Assembly (NCBI GenBank): GCA_000733415.1
Contig: KL662192.1
Span: 664,416 to 728,415, forward strand
Direction: 5' to 3'
From: [Leptolyngbya] sp. JSC-1
GTDB taxonomy: Bacteria > Cyanobacteriota > Cyanobacteriia > Elainellales > Elainellaceae
DNA: 64,000 bases
Each line of letters starts with the position of its first letter. Position 1 is the first letter of the stretch. Below the pieces are notes generated by a model. That model made no database searches. It was not told the origin of the DNA and worked only from the letters and a program-made list of their open reading frames with translations. Shown here piece by piece: positions 37,094 to 46,694 of the stretch. The position numbers were made by a program, and so were the translations under genes.

Positions 37094-37804
37094 CTATTCC
37101 AGCTCTTCAGGGTTAGAATCACCGTAACGTAACCCGTTCGCAACCAAGCCAATTGTAGATTTCTGGAAAACGGCTAAATTTTCAACCGCTTGCTGAACCG
37201 CGGTTTTATCGGTTTTGTCTAGTCTGACAACTAGCAGGATGCCGTCAGTTTGCGTGGCGATCAGGCTGGCATCGGCTAGGCCCAATAGGGGAGGGGCATC
37301 ATAAATCACCAGATCAAAGGTTTGATTTAACTGAGCCATTAACCGCTTCATTTTGGTAGAACCAAGCAGTTGGGTTGGATCAACCGGAACATTGCCTGCG
37401 GTGAGAAGAAAGAAAGTGGCATCAGGAAACGGTTGAGCCAGGGCTTCTTTCAACGGCAGATTTTCTACCAGCACATCACTCAAGCCTTTCTGCTCCTCCA
37501 GATTAAACCATTGTTGAAGTTGTGGTTGACGCAGATCGGTATCAACGAGCAACACTCGCTGCCCCATGGTTCTAGCAGTCTGGGCTAAGTGAAACGCAAT
37601 CGTCGATTTTCCTTCACCGGGCAGAGCCGAGGTAATCACAACAGAGTGCAAAGGGTGGCCCGAATCGAGCAGACGGAGGTTCGTATGGAAAACACGCAAC
37701 GCTTCTGTGAAGCTAACCGACACCGAAACGCTATCCAACTGCAAGGCTTGCGTCGAAGCTAACCGGCGACGGGACGATTTGCGCTTAGTCCGCTTTTTAA
37801 TCAC
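37094..37804 (-). CDS. Bacterial tyrosine kinase (CpsD/Wzc kinase domain), probably 5'-truncated
   Basis: The kinase shows Walker A SALPGEGKST (59-68), Walker A' LLVDTDLRQP (85-94) and Walker B LVIYDAPPLLGLAD (165-178), as in BY-kinases that control capsule or exopolysaccharide chain length. It starts at a GTG without a ribosome site. Cyanobacterial relatives usually carry an N-terminal Wzz domain with two membrane helices, which is absent. The frame upstream still reads like protein (TRVLQQ) until a stop at 37835. No C-terminal tyrosine cluster is present. The gene probably lost its 5' half at the rearrangement point near 37.82 kb. A free-standing CpsD form is the alternative. Confidence 0.75.
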   Translation of the reverse strand: MIKKRTKRKSSRRRLASTQALQLDSVSVSVSFTEALRVFHTNLRLLDSGHPLHSVVITSALPGEGKSTIAFHLAQTARTMGQRVLLVDTDLRQPQLQQWFNLEEQKGLSDVLVENLPLKEALAQPFPDATFFLLTAGNVPVDPTQLLGSTKMKRLMAQLNQTFDLVIYDAPPLLGLADASLIATQTDGILLVVRLDKTDKTAVQQAVENLAVFQKSTIGLVANGLRYGDSNPEELE

Positions 37805-37826
37805 CTGCTGTAAAACGCGAGTGTGA

Positions 37827-38225
37827 CTATATTACCAACATCTTAAGCGATTTGAACAATACTTCCATCGTAGGAATATGCTGATCATACTATACGATGA
37901 CTTCAAGAAAGATGTTCGGGTAGTCGAGCAGTCGATCTATAGATTTTTAGAAGTAGATGATACTTTTAAGGCTGTAAAACCTCGTGACAGAATGGTTGCT
38001 AATTATCTAAACAACCATGAATTGCTGATCAAACTATCAGAGCGTTCTTCAACCTTCAACTACTTCTGGACTAAATCAAGACATTTTCGCCAGGTTTTTC
38101 TAAGCAGATCTTCTAAAAGAAATCAAATGTCTGACTTGGATAGAAATTACCTACTAAAGGTCTACGATGAATCAAACAGAAGGCTTGAAGAGTATCTTGG
38201 TGTTGATTTAAGTGCCTGGCGTTGA
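37827..38225 (+). pseudogene. 5'-truncated sulfotransferase
   Basis: The frame reads LYYQHLKRFEQYFHRRN then MLIILYDDFKKD, QSIYRFLEVDD and, near the end, YDESNRRLEEYLGVDLSAWR. This is the C-terminal half of a PAPS-dependent sulfotransferase. The N-terminal half with the 5'-phosphosulfate loop is missing. A stop at 37824-37826 ends the homology exactly where the divergent tyrosine kinase frame also breaks. An internal ATG at 37878 could give a 115-aa product, but without the PAPS-binding site it would be inactive. Its original role was probably sulfation of a polysaccharide. Confidence 0.75.
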
Positions 38226-38274
38226 GCACCCAACCACCTTTAATTCATCTATCTAAAATAACAGGCTGGATGAT

Positions 38275-39324
38275 ATGCGTATCCTAGTTACCGCTGATCC
38301 CGAATTACCAGTTCCTCCTCAACTTTACGGTGGAATTGAAAGAATTATCGATCTTTTGATCAAAGGTTTAAGAACGCGCGGATATACTGTTGGGCTGATT
38401 GCACATCCAGAATCTACCGTAGATGTAGATGCTTTCTTTCCCTGGATTGGACGGCGATCTCAAGACAAGTTTGATGCTCTGCAGAATACTTTCTTGCTAT
38501 GGTCAGCAGTACAAAAATTTCAGCCTGATCTGATTCATAGCTTCTCTCGAATTCTGTACCTATTACCTTTGTTGGGTTCGCGTTTACCTAAAATTATGTC
38601 CTATCAGCGGAATCCAAGTTTCTACACCACAAGTTGGGGCAATCGTTTGGCAAAGGGTTCTCTAGTATTTACGGGTTGTAGCGAACATATCTGCCAGATC
38701 GGACGGACTGCTGGAGGTATATGGCATCCTATCCATAACTGTGTTGAATTGGAAAAGTATACCTTCCAACCTACGGTTGCTGATGATGCTCCACTCGTAT
38801 TCCTGAGCCGGATTGAGCGAATTAAGGGTGCACATATAGCCATTGCTGCTGCTCGTCAAGCGGGTCGCCGCTTAATAATTGCTGGGAACCAAGTCAATAC
38901 TGAGGAGGGAAACCGCTACTGGCAGGAGGAAATTGCGCCTCATCTTGGCAACGCAAGCATTGAGTATGTGGGGCCAGTGAATGACATCCAGAAAAATGAG
39001 TTGCTGGGTCAAGCCGCCGCCATGATTGTGCCCATCGAGTGGGATGAACCCTTTGGCATCGTATTTGCAGAAGCATTAGCCTGTGGAACTCCGGTTATTA
39101 CTTGCCCTCGTGGAGCATTGCCAGAAATTGTACGTCAAGGTGTAGATGGCTTTCTAGTGAATAACCTTACAGCAGCCGTTGATGCGATCAAACAACTTCC
39201 CAACCTAAACCGAAATCATTGCCGCCAGCGAGTTGAAAAGAAATTTTCGGCTGAAGTAGTTGTGAATCAATACGAGCAGCTTTATCAAAGCTTGATAAAT
39301 CGGCCTATTTTAGCGCCTGTTTGA
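38275..39324 (+). CDS. Glycosyltransferase family 4 protein (349 aa)
   Basis: The protein begins MRILVTADPELPVPPQLYGG, with the Gly-rich N-terminal acceptor-side loop (YGGIERIID). It has the GT-B C-terminal domain with VFLSRIERIKGAHIAI and the EX7E motif in DEPFGIVFAEALACGTP (about 262-278). It should transfer a sugar from a nucleotide-sugar donor to a lipid-linked or growing glycan on the inner face of the membrane. First intact gene of the plus-strand polysaccharide run. The donor sugar cannot be told. Confidence 0.88.
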   Translation: MRILVTADPELPVPPQLYGGIERIIDLLIKGLRTRGYTVGLIAHPESTVDVDAFFPWIGRRSQDKFDALQNTFLLWSAVQKFQPDLIHSFSRILYLLPLLGSRLPKIMSYQRNPSFYTTSWGNRLAKGSLVFTGCSEHICQIGRTAGGIWHPIHNCVELEKYTFQPTVADDAPLVFLSRIERIKGAHIAIAAARQAGRRLIIAGNQVNTEEGNRYWQEEIAPHLGNASIEYVGPVNDIQKNELLGQAAAMIVPIEWDEPFGIVFAEALACGTPVITCPRGALPEIVRQGVDGFLVNNLTAAVDAIKQLPNLNRNHCRQRVEKKFSAEVVVNQYEQLYQSLINRPILAPV

Positions 39325-39402
39325 TCTTTTTCCTGGTCCTACTGTACAAGCCTTGTATCAGTAAAAGGCACGGGTAAGAAGTTATCAGAACGGAGTAGAG
39401 AA

Positions 39403-40734
39403 TTGGGACAGCGAGTTCTTATCATCAGTCCTCATTTTCCGCCTATCAATGCGGCAGATCATCAGCGCGTGCGAATGGCTTTGCCTTACTTAGAGCAATT
39501 TGGATGGGAGGCCCATGTGCTTGCTGTGCAACCAGATTGCATTGAAGCAGGCGTAGAAGATCCGTTTCTCAGCAAAACCATTCCATCCCACATCCCCATC
39601 ACTTATACCAAGGCTCTATCCGTTCAGCAAACTAGAATGCTCGGACTAGGCAGCCTGGGACTACGCAGTTTTCCCTACTTACTGCAAGCAGGCGATCGGT
39701 TGCTTCAGCAACAGAAGTTTGATCTAGTTTTCTTTTCAAATACTGTCTTCACCTCAATGGCGCTTGGTCCACGCTGGCGAAAACGGTTTGGAGTGCCTTA
39801 TATTCTAGATTTTCAAGATCCTTGGTTGAATGACTATTACAAACAATCAGGAGTTAGACCTCCGGGTGGGCACTTCAAATACGGATTTTCTCAACTTCAA
39901 GCGAAGCTACTCGAACCTAAAGCGGTTATACAAGCAAGCCACATCATCAGCGTTTCGCCCGCTTATCCTCAACTCCTTCAACACCGCTATCCGGCTCTCA
40001 AGTCCAATCAACTGACGGTGCTTCCTTTCGGAGCACCTAAAATCGATTTTGACCTTTTGCCATCGCTCCAAATCCAACAGCGCATTTTTAATGCTAACGA
40101 CGGAAAGCGGCATTGGGTTTATGTCGGACGGGGTGGCGAGGATATGGCGTTAGCCCTGCGCTCGCTCTTTTTAGCTATTCAAACAGATCGTCGCCAAAAT
40201 CCTGAGCCTTGGCAGACGGTTCAGCTTCACTTTGTGGGTACTAGCTATGCCCCGAAAGGACTAGCAACTAAAACCGTAGAGCCGATTGCTCAAGAATTTG
40301 GCATTGCGGATCTCGTCACCGAACATCCCCAGCGCATTCCTTATTTCGAAGCTTTACAAGTTCTCGCAGAGAGTGATGCTATTTTACTGATTGGTTCTAA
40401 CGACGTAGGGTACACTGCCTCTAAGCTTTATCCCTGCATCTTGGCCCAGAAACCTATTCTGGCTGTTTTTCATCAACAAAGCTCAGTTGTAGATATTTTA
40501 TACCGTTGCCAAGCCGGACAAGCAGTCACCTTTACTTCAAATAGTCAGCCACAGGACCTGGCAACCAGCATCATTGAAAAGTTTCGTTCCTTGTTGACTT
40601 GTCCAAAAGGGTGGCATCCTCCAACCAACTGGACAACCTTTGAGCCTTATACTGCTTTCAAAATGACGGCTAAACTATGCCAAATTTTTGGTCAATCTGT
40701 TCCTCAGTCAGTGCTCTACTTCCATAACGCATGA
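39403..40734 (+). CDS. Glycosyltransferase-like protein (443 aa), TTG start
   Basis: The start is a TTG at 39403 with GGAG seven bases upstream, giving MGQRVLIISPHFPPINAADH, a typical GT-B N-terminus. DFQDPWLNDYY and HWVYVGRGGED fit GT4-like enzymes that act in exopolysaccharide synthesis. The C-terminal part has YTASKLYPCILAQKPILAVF in place of a normal EX7E motif, as in a GT4 subgroup with a Ser-Lys donor site. The stop overlaps the next start by four bases (ATGA), so translation is coupled with the polymerase-like gene. Confidence 0.8.
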   Translation: MGQRVLIISPHFPPINAADHQRVRMALPYLEQFGWEAHVLAVQPDCIEAGVEDPFLSKTIPSHIPITYTKALSVQQTRMLGLGSLGLRSFPYLLQAGDRLLQQQKFDLVFFSNTVFTSMALGPRWRKRFGVPYILDFQDPWLNDYYKQSGVRPPGGHFKYGFSQLQAKLLEPKAVIQASHIISVSPAYPQLLQHRYPALKSNQLTVLPFGAPKIDFDLLPSLQIQQRIFNANDGKRHWVYVGRGGEDMALALRSLFLAIQTDRRQNPEPWQTVQLHFVGTSYAPKGLATKTVEPIAQEFGIADLVTEHPQRIPYFEALQVLAESDAILLIGSNDVGYTASKLYPCILAQKPILAVFHQQSSVVDILYRCQAGQAVTFTSNSQPQDLATSIIEKFRSLLTCPKGWHPPTNWTTFEPYTAFKMTAKLCQIFGQSVPQSVLYFHNA

Positions 40735-42230
40735 TGTTCCAGCAAGAACCAGGCTATTCCCATCCTCTCCTGCCTAATCTTCTATTTGATCTGTCGCGGC
40801 AAAAGCAGCGACAACTGCTAAGCGCTTTTTGGATCGTTGCCCTATCCCTGATTGGCTATGAGCTATTCTGGGCTAAAACGGATTCTTCGCTGAGTAACAT
40901 TGGAGCCGCTCTAATTACAGCCTCTGCGTTGCTACCCGGATATCTATGGTGCTCTGGACAGGCACAAGGCATGCCAATATTTCCTTTTTTTGCCTTGACC
41001 TATATTTGGACTTATGGTTTGCCGCTAGTGATTAATCACCCAAAGGTGCTCACCTATACCCCAGAGAATCGCCTATTTGCTGCATTGACAACATCAGGTT
41101 TTCTGTTGATAGGCACCTGGATATGGTTTCGCTTTGTGAAAACACCATCTCCTTTACCTCCAGTTTATCGAGCTTTAGATGAACGCAAAGGGGAGGGTTT
41201 TTTTATGACAATGTTAGCAGCTGCTGTTTTATTTAATGTGGCTGCAAATGGAGGGTGGCTGCCCTTGTCTGGAGGTATTCTGGGAACAATTCGGAATGCC
41301 GTTTTAGGATTGACGGCTCTTGCCAGTTTTGTACTTGCCTATCGGATGGGATCTCAAGAGTTATCAAAACAACAATCAAGACTTTTCATTATTTTGCTAG
41401 TGTCCTACATGACAACGAGTGCATTGAGGCTACTACTCATAGGTGCATCCTCGACTTTTCTAATTTCAACTATTGCCTTTGTGATTGGGCGTAAAAAGGT
41501 TCCTGTTCTGCCTATTATAATAATGCTGATTTGCCTCTCGTTTCTACACTACGGCAAGTCAGATATGAGAGCTAAATATTGGAATGAGGCAGCCATGCCT
41601 CGATTACAACCCTGGGACTATCCTGCCTGGTACTCCGAATGGGTAGGATATAGTATAGAATACTTTGGTAAACAAGAAGAAGAGTTACCTGAATCCGAAG
41701 AGAAAGAATCATTTTTAGTGCGCTCTAGCGTGATCCAGATGCTTCTCTTAGCTCAAAGTAAGAGTCCTGAAACTGTTCCTTACTTACATGGAAGAACCTA
41801 TGCTATTCTGCCACAAGTTGTGATTCCGCGAGTGCTGAACCCTAGCAAAATTCGCACAACCGAAGGCACGCATATTTTAAGCGTTCATTATGGGTTACAA
41901 ACCTATGAGCAAACTTTTACAACTAGTATCAGTTGGGGATTACTTGCTGAGTCCTATGGGAATTTTGGTGTATTTGGCTGTGCGGGTCTAGCAGTTGTGC
42001 TGGGATGGGCTTATGGAAAGGTTACTCGATGGAGCCTGAATGCACCAATTTTGTCTGCGCAATCACTGTTTTCGGTCATCATGATGACTTTCGCGTTGCA
42101 GACTGAATGGACAGCCGGAGTGTATGTTGCAGCATTGTATCAAACCAGCATAGTACTGGGTGGAATTGTCTTCGTTTTGATGCGGTCTTATTCCACAATG
42201 GATTTACCCATGATGGCTTATAGAAGGTAA
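40731..42230 (+). CDS. Wzy-like polysaccharide polymerase candidate (499 aa)
   Basis: About ten to twelve hydrophobic helices are visible (for example LLSAFWIVALSLIGYELFW, NIGAALITASALLPGYLW, PVLPIIIMLICLSFLHYG, and a pair at the C-terminus). A large polar loop of about 100 residues lies between helices 9 and 10 (about 280-395). This layout fits Wzy/O-antigen ligase-type membrane enzymes, which join repeat units on the outer face. Sequence conservation in this group is low, so the call rests on topology and on its place inside a glycosyltransferase operon. It overlaps the preceding gene by four bases. Confidence 0.68.
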   Translation: MMFQQEPGYSHPLLPNLLFDLSRQKQRQLLSAFWIVALSLIGYELFWAKTDSSLSNIGAALITASALLPGYLWCSGQAQGMPIFPFFALTYIWTYGLPLVINHPKVLTYTPENRLFAALTTSGFLLIGTWIWFRFVKTPSPLPPVYRALDERKGEGFFMTMLAAAVLFNVAANGGWLPLSGGILGTIRNAVLGLTALASFVLAYRMGSQELSKQQSRLFIILLVSYMTTSALRLLLIGASSTFLISTIAFVIGRKKVPVLPIIIMLICLSFLHYGKSDMRAKYWNEAAMPRLQPWDYPAWYSEWVGYSIEYFGKQEEELPESEEKESFLVRSSVIQMLLLAQSKSPETVPYLHGRTYAILPQVVIPRVLNPSKIRTTEGTHILSVHYGLQTYEQTFTTSISWGLLAESYGNFGVFGCAGLAVVLGWAYGKVTRWSLNAPILSAQSLFSVIMMTFALQTEWTAGVYVAALYQTSIVLGGIVFVLMRSYSTMDLPMMAYRR

Positions 42231-42239
42231 ATTTGTTGT

Positions 42240-43418
42240 ATGCAAAGATTAGCAATTATCACATCTCACCCAATTCAGTACTACGCTCCTTGGTTTCGCT
42301 ATCTAGCCCATACCAGAGATCTGGATATTAAAGTATTTTATCTTTGGGATTTTGGCATTACTCAACAAGTAGATATTAAGTTTCAAAAATCATTTCAATG
42401 GGATGTTCCTTTGCTAGATGGATATAACTATGAATTTGTGCCAAATACTAGCTCTAACCCAGGAACGCATCATTTTTGGGGGCTGCAAAATCCATCATTA
42501 GTCGCTCAGGTTCACGCTTATCAACCTGCGGCGGTCTGGCTAATGAACTACAATTATGCAAGTCTTTATCAGTTTATTTGGAGATGGAATAATCGTAAAG
42601 CTCCGCTATTGTTTCGAGGAGACTCTCACCATCTGCTGCCAAACAGGGGCATCAAAGAGTGGAGCCGGCGGCAGATTATTTCTACAATCTATCGGTGCTT
42701 TGCTGCCTTCCTCTACGTTGGTAAAGCCAATTATGGCTACTTCCGCTACCATCATGTGCCACCTGAGAAATTGTTCTTTTCTCCCCATGCAATCGATAAC
42801 GAGCGGTTCTATGCACAAGCTGCCATCGCAAGCGAACAGGCAAAAATTTGGAAGCAGGAACTAGGGATTCCTGCCAATCACCAAGTTATCTTATTTGCCG
42901 GTAAATTTGAAGCCAAAAAGCGACCGTTAGATTTGCTGCAAGCTTTCTTAAAAGCCCGATTGCCCCAGGTCTCTCTACTCTTCGTTGGTTCTGGGTCGCT
43001 AGAAGCTGAACTCAAATCTGCTGGCACAGGGCATTCCCATATCTACTTTGCCCCGTTCCAAAATCAATCCCTAATGCCTCGAACCTATGCGATTGCTGAT
43101 GTTGTAGTACTTCCGAGTTATGGATCACAAGAAACTTGGGGGTTGTCCATCAATGAAGCGATGTGTTTGGCTCGGCCAGTAATTGTCAGCAACCATGTCG
43201 GCTGTGCACAAGATTTAGTACATCCACACGAAAACGGGTTGGTTTTTCCGGCTGGTAATATTTCAGCTCTGACTGACGCATTACGGGTCGCCTTTACTGA
43301 TCCAGAACGTTTAAAGAAATGGGGGAATCACAGCCGCCAAATTGTTTCCCATTACAGCTATACACAAGCTACACAAGGTTTGTTACAAGCCCTCAACTCA
43401 TTGCAAGAGAAGTTCTAA
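42240..43418 (+). CDS. Glycosyltransferase family 4 protein (392 aa)
   Basis: The N-terminus MQRLAIITSHPIQYYAPWFR is the signature of a GT4 subgroup found in exopolysaccharide clusters. The C-terminal GT-B half has HQVILFAGKFEAKKRPLDLL and the donor-site motif ETWGLSINEAMCLARP (EX7E), followed by VGCAQDLV. It starts nine bases after the polymerase-like gene and its stop overlaps the next ATG by one base (TAATG), so it is tightly coupled in the operon. Sugar specificity is unknown. Confidence 0.87.
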   Translation: MQRLAIITSHPIQYYAPWFRYLAHTRDLDIKVFYLWDFGITQQVDIKFQKSFQWDVPLLDGYNYEFVPNTSSNPGTHHFWGLQNPSLVAQVHAYQPAAVWLMNYNYASLYQFIWRWNNRKAPLLFRGDSHHLLPNRGIKEWSRRQIISTIYRCFAAFLYVGKANYGYFRYHHVPPEKLFFSPHAIDNERFYAQAAIASEQAKIWKQELGIPANHQVILFAGKFEAKKRPLDLLQAFLKARLPQVSLLFVGSGSLEAELKSAGTGHSHIYFAPFQNQSLMPRTYAIADVVVLPSYGSQETWGLSINEAMCLARPVIVSNHVGCAQDLVHPHENGLVFPAGNISALTDALRVAFTDPERLKKWGNHSRQIVSHYSYTQATQGLLQALNSLQEKF

Positions 43419-44581
43419 TGGTGTCCCGATCTCCTCGTTTCCATCTCTGGTGTCCTAACCTATTTAATTTCAAGGGAGGAATCCAAGTTTACTCTGCATA
43501 TTTTTTGCAAGCGCTACAGGATCTGTATCCACAGGCGAACTATGATATCTTTTTGATGCATGATACTCATACTTCCCTCCATATTCCTTACCTGTACCAT
43601 ACTCAATTTCATTTTACTGGTCAATACCTTAGATCCATTCGCAATCCTGTCTTTGCTGCTCAGCTCATAAGACAAACTATTAGGCACCGTCCTGACTTGA
43701 TTATTACTACTCATCTCAACTTTACACCTGTTGCCTATTGGCTCAAGCGCTTGTTAGGTATTCCTTATTGGACTATTGCTCATGGTGTAGAAGCATGGAA
43801 CATTCAACGTCCAGCCATAAAAAATGCTTTGCATGATGCCAATCGCATTCTGGCCGTTAGTCAATATACCCGCAATCGCCTACTAGATGAGCAAAAGCTT
43901 GATCCAACTCAGATTTCTCTGCTTCCAAATACAGTAGATACCACACGTTTTCAGATCGCTGCGAAACCAAATTATTTACTGCAAAAATATGGGTTGACTC
44001 CAGAGCAGCCGATTATTCTCACTGTCAGTCGTTTGTGTAGTACAGAATCGTATCGAGGTTATGACAAAGTTCTAGAAGCCTTACCAATGATTCGCCAATT
44101 CATTCCTAATGTTCATTATTTGATTGTAGGAAAAGGTGACGATCAAGCTCGTCTAGAACGGTATATTGCTCAACTCAATTTACAAAATTCTGTAACACTG
44201 GCTGGGTTTGTACCAGACGAAGAGCTTTGTGATTACTACAATGTATGCGATGTCTTTGCCATGCCCAGTAAATTGGAAGGATTTGGAATTGTTTATTTGG
44301 AAGCACTAGCTTGCGGCAGACCTGTTTTAGGAGGCAATCAAGATGGGGCAATCGATGCACTTTGCCAAGGTGAGTTGGGAGTTTTAGTTAACCCCGATGA
44401 TGCAGAGGAAATCGCTAAAAACTTGATTCAGATTCTTAAAGGCCAGCATTTGAACAGAACTTTATATCAACCTGAGATGCTTCGCCAACGTATGATTGAG
44501 CATTATGCCTTTTCTCAATTTCGAGATAACCTTACTAAGCACTTGAATGATTTCTTTACTGTTTCTAATTCATTGTTGTAG
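43418..44581 (+). CDS. Glycosyltransferase family 4 protein (387 aa)
   Basis: The ATG at 43418 overlaps the previous stop by one base. The product begins MVSRSPRFHLWCPNLFNFKG. It has the GT-B fold with WTIAHGVEAWN, ILAVSQYTRNRLL, PIILTVSRLCSTE and the EX7E motif in EGFGIVYLEALACGRP (about 286-301). It probably acts in the same glycan pathway as its neighbours on both sides. Confidence 0.88.
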   Translation: MVSRSPRFHLWCPNLFNFKGGIQVYSAYFLQALQDLYPQANYDIFLMHDTHTSLHIPYLYHTQFHFTGQYLRSIRNPVFAAQLIRQTIRHRPDLIITTHLNFTPVAYWLKRLLGIPYWTIAHGVEAWNIQRPAIKNALHDANRILAVSQYTRNRLLDEQKLDPTQISLLPNTVDTTRFQIAAKPNYLLQKYGLTPEQPIILTVSRLCSTESYRGYDKVLEALPMIRQFIPNVHYLIVGKGDDQARLERYIAQLNLQNSVTLAGFVPDEELCDYYNVCDVFAMPSKLEGFGIVYLEALACGRPVLGGNQDGAIDALCQGELGVLVNPDDAEEIAKNLIQILKGQHLNRTLYQPEMLRQRMIEHYAFSQFRDNLTKHLNDFFTVSNSLL

Positions 44582-44635
44582 TCTAACCCCAGCCTTTCCA
44601 ATTGTCAAAACCTCTTATTAAGCAATTTTTTAGAA

Positions 44636-45850
44636 ATGAAAGTTTTACATGTTATCCCCTCAGTCTCTCCTGTAAGAGGAGGACCAAGCCAAGCTGTATT
44701 GGAAATGGTCCATGCTTTGAATCAACAAAGCATAACAACAGAAATTGTTACAACCAATGATCATGGCTCAGATTTACTAAATGTTCCTCTAGAGCAGCGA
44801 ATCTGCCATCCTTTACCATCCTCTAATCAAACAGTTCCTACTTGTTTTTTCTCTCGTTTTTCACCTCGAATTGCCTCAATTCGGGAATTCTCTTTTTCAG
44901 CACAGCTGACGAAATGGCTATGGAAAAATATAGCCCAATATGATTTGGTTCATGTTCATGCCATTTTCTCCTACCCTTCGACCATAGCAATGGCAATTGC
45001 CCGTCTTCAGGGTATTCCTTACATTATTAGACCTATTGGACAACTCTGTGAATGGTCACTTCAACAAGGTAAGCAGAAAAAACAACTCTATCTGAATTTA
45101 ATTGAAAAGGCTAATCTCAACCACAGCCAATTTTTGCATCTAACATCGGAGCAAGAACATCTTGAACTTTTGAAACTAAATGTGAAAGCTTCCAGCTTTA
45201 TTCTGCCTCTGGGTTTCTCTTTTTCCAACAGAATTCCGGATGCGCGGCAACGTATACGCCTCCATCTAAATCTTCCGCCAGATGAACCCATTATTTTATT
45301 TCTCTCTCGCTTACATCCCAAGAAAGGGCTAGATTATCTAATTCCTGCGCTCGGTCAACTAGCACATCATCGGTTTACATTCGTGCTGGCTGGTAGCGGT
45401 GAGCCAAGCTATGAAGCTTATGTTAAATCCTTACTAATTTCCAACGGAATTTACAACCGCACTCGGTTAACCGGTTTTGTTGAAGGCGAGATAAAAAATC
45501 TATTATTACAAGGTTCAGATTTATTTGTCCTGACTTCTCACTCAGAGAATTTTGGCATTGCTGTGCTGGAAGCAATGGCATCTGGCCTACCTGTTTTGGC
45601 TACTCCAGGGGTAGCTTTGGCTGCGGAAATTGAGCGATACCAACTAGGGTACATATCTCAGCTCGCTATATCTGATATCACTTCTACACTTGAGACGTAT
45701 TTAACTGATCAAAAACGAGGAAATCTAATGGGGCAACATGCTTTTCAATTCGTTCAGGAGCATTACAATTGGAGCAAAATAGCTACTCGTTTGATTCAAA
45801 TTTACCAAACCATAGTTGAACCAAAACCAATTTCTATCGTCTCGCACTAG
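44636..45850 (+). CDS. Glycosyltransferase family 4 protein (404 aa)
   Basis: Begins MKVLHVIPSVSPVRGGPSQA with the Gly-rich GT4 loop. The middle has LVHVHAIFSYPSTIAM and the C-terminal half has IILFLSRLHPKKGLDYLI and ENFGIAVLEAMASGLP (EX7E). It is similar to mannosyl- or glucosyl-type exopolysaccharide transferases, but specificity cannot be read. It is the fifth GT4-type gene of the run. Local composition is more AT-rich than the flanking regions, as often seen in glycan loci acquired by transfer. Confidence 0.88.
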   Translation: MKVLHVIPSVSPVRGGPSQAVLEMVHALNQQSITTEIVTTNDHGSDLLNVPLEQRICHPLPSSNQTVPTCFFSRFSPRIASIREFSFSAQLTKWLWKNIAQYDLVHVHAIFSYPSTIAMAIARLQGIPYIIRPIGQLCEWSLQQGKQKKQLYLNLIEKANLNHSQFLHLTSEQEHLELLKLNVKASSFILPLGFSFSNRIPDARQRIRLHLNLPPDEPIILFLSRLHPKKGLDYLIPALGQLAHHRFTFVLAGSGEPSYEAYVKSLLISNGIYNRTRLTGFVEGEIKNLLLQGSDLFVLTSHSENFGIAVLEAMASGLPVLATPGVALAAEIERYQLGYISQLAISDITSTLETYLTDQKRGNLMGQHAFQFVQEHYNWSKIATRLIQIYQTIVEPKPISIVSH

Positions 45851-45888
45851 CTCAATTAGGATCAGCGTTTCCATTATTAGAAAAACCT

Positions 45889-46674
45889 ATGCTCGTAGAA
45901 AGAATTACCCCCCTGATCCTCACATTCAATGAAGCTCCTAACCTCGATCGTACTCTTCAGAAACTACTTTGGGCAAAGCAGGTTATTATAATCGATAGCT
46001 TTAGCACAGATGCAACCATAGAAATCGCTGCTGCATATCCACAGGTCAAGCTATTCAAGCGCAATTTTGACACCCATGCGACCCAGTGGAACTATGGTTT
46101 AGAACAGATTGAATCGGAGTGGGTGCTGTCATTAGATGCAGATTATGTTCTATCTGATAAGTTGGTTACTGAACTAATCAGCTTACCAGAAGATATATCC
46201 ATTGATGGTTATTTCATTAGATTTAAGTACTGTGTGTTTGGAAAACCTTTACGGGGAACAATCCTTCCTCCGCGGCAAGCTCTTTTCCGTAAAAATCGAG
46301 CCACTTTTGTTGATGATGGACATACCCAGCTTGTACGAGTCGATGGACAGTCTGGTACATTATTTCATCCAATCTATCACGATGATCGAAAACCGCTGAG
46401 CCGCTGGCTTTGGGCACAAGATCGCTATATGCTGATTGAGGTAGAAAAGCTGCGAGCTACACCGGTGCATAAATTGAGCTGGGGCGATCGCATCCGCAAG
46501 CAAAAAGTGCTAGCTCCATTCATTATTTTGTTTTACTGCCTAATTTTCAAAGGAGGAATTTTAGACGGCTGGCATGGTTGGTATTATGCTTTTCAACGAT
46601 TGCTAGCTGAAGTTCTACTGTCAATTCGCTTAATTGAAGCAGAACAACAGAAATACACAGAAACAAGATACTAA
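45889..46674 (+). CDS. Glycosyltransferase family 2 protein (261 aa)
   Basis: GT-A enzyme with the N-terminal ITPLILTFNEAPNLDRTL and VIIIDSFSTDATIEIA, and the metal-binding acidic motif in WVLSLDADYVLSD (DXD-like). It resembles WaaE/KdtX-type glycosyltransferases. The C-terminal part has a hydrophobic segment (FIILFYCLIFKGGILDGWHG) that may contact the membrane. It is followed 20 bp later by the YdcF gene in the same direction. Confidence 0.87.
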   Translation: MLVERITPLILTFNEAPNLDRTLQKLLWAKQVIIIDSFSTDATIEIAAAYPQVKLFKRNFDTHATQWNYGLEQIESEWVLSLDADYVLSDKLVTELISLPEDISIDGYFIRFKYCVFGKPLRGTILPPRQALFRKNRATFVDDGHTQLVRVDGQSGTLFHPIYHDDRKPLSRWLWAQDRYMLIEVEKLRATPVHKLSWGDRIRKQKVLAPFIILFYCLIFKGGILDGWHGWYYAFQRLLAEVLLSIRLIEAEQQKYTETRY

Positions 46675-46694
46675 ATTAAAACTGAAAAGATAGC

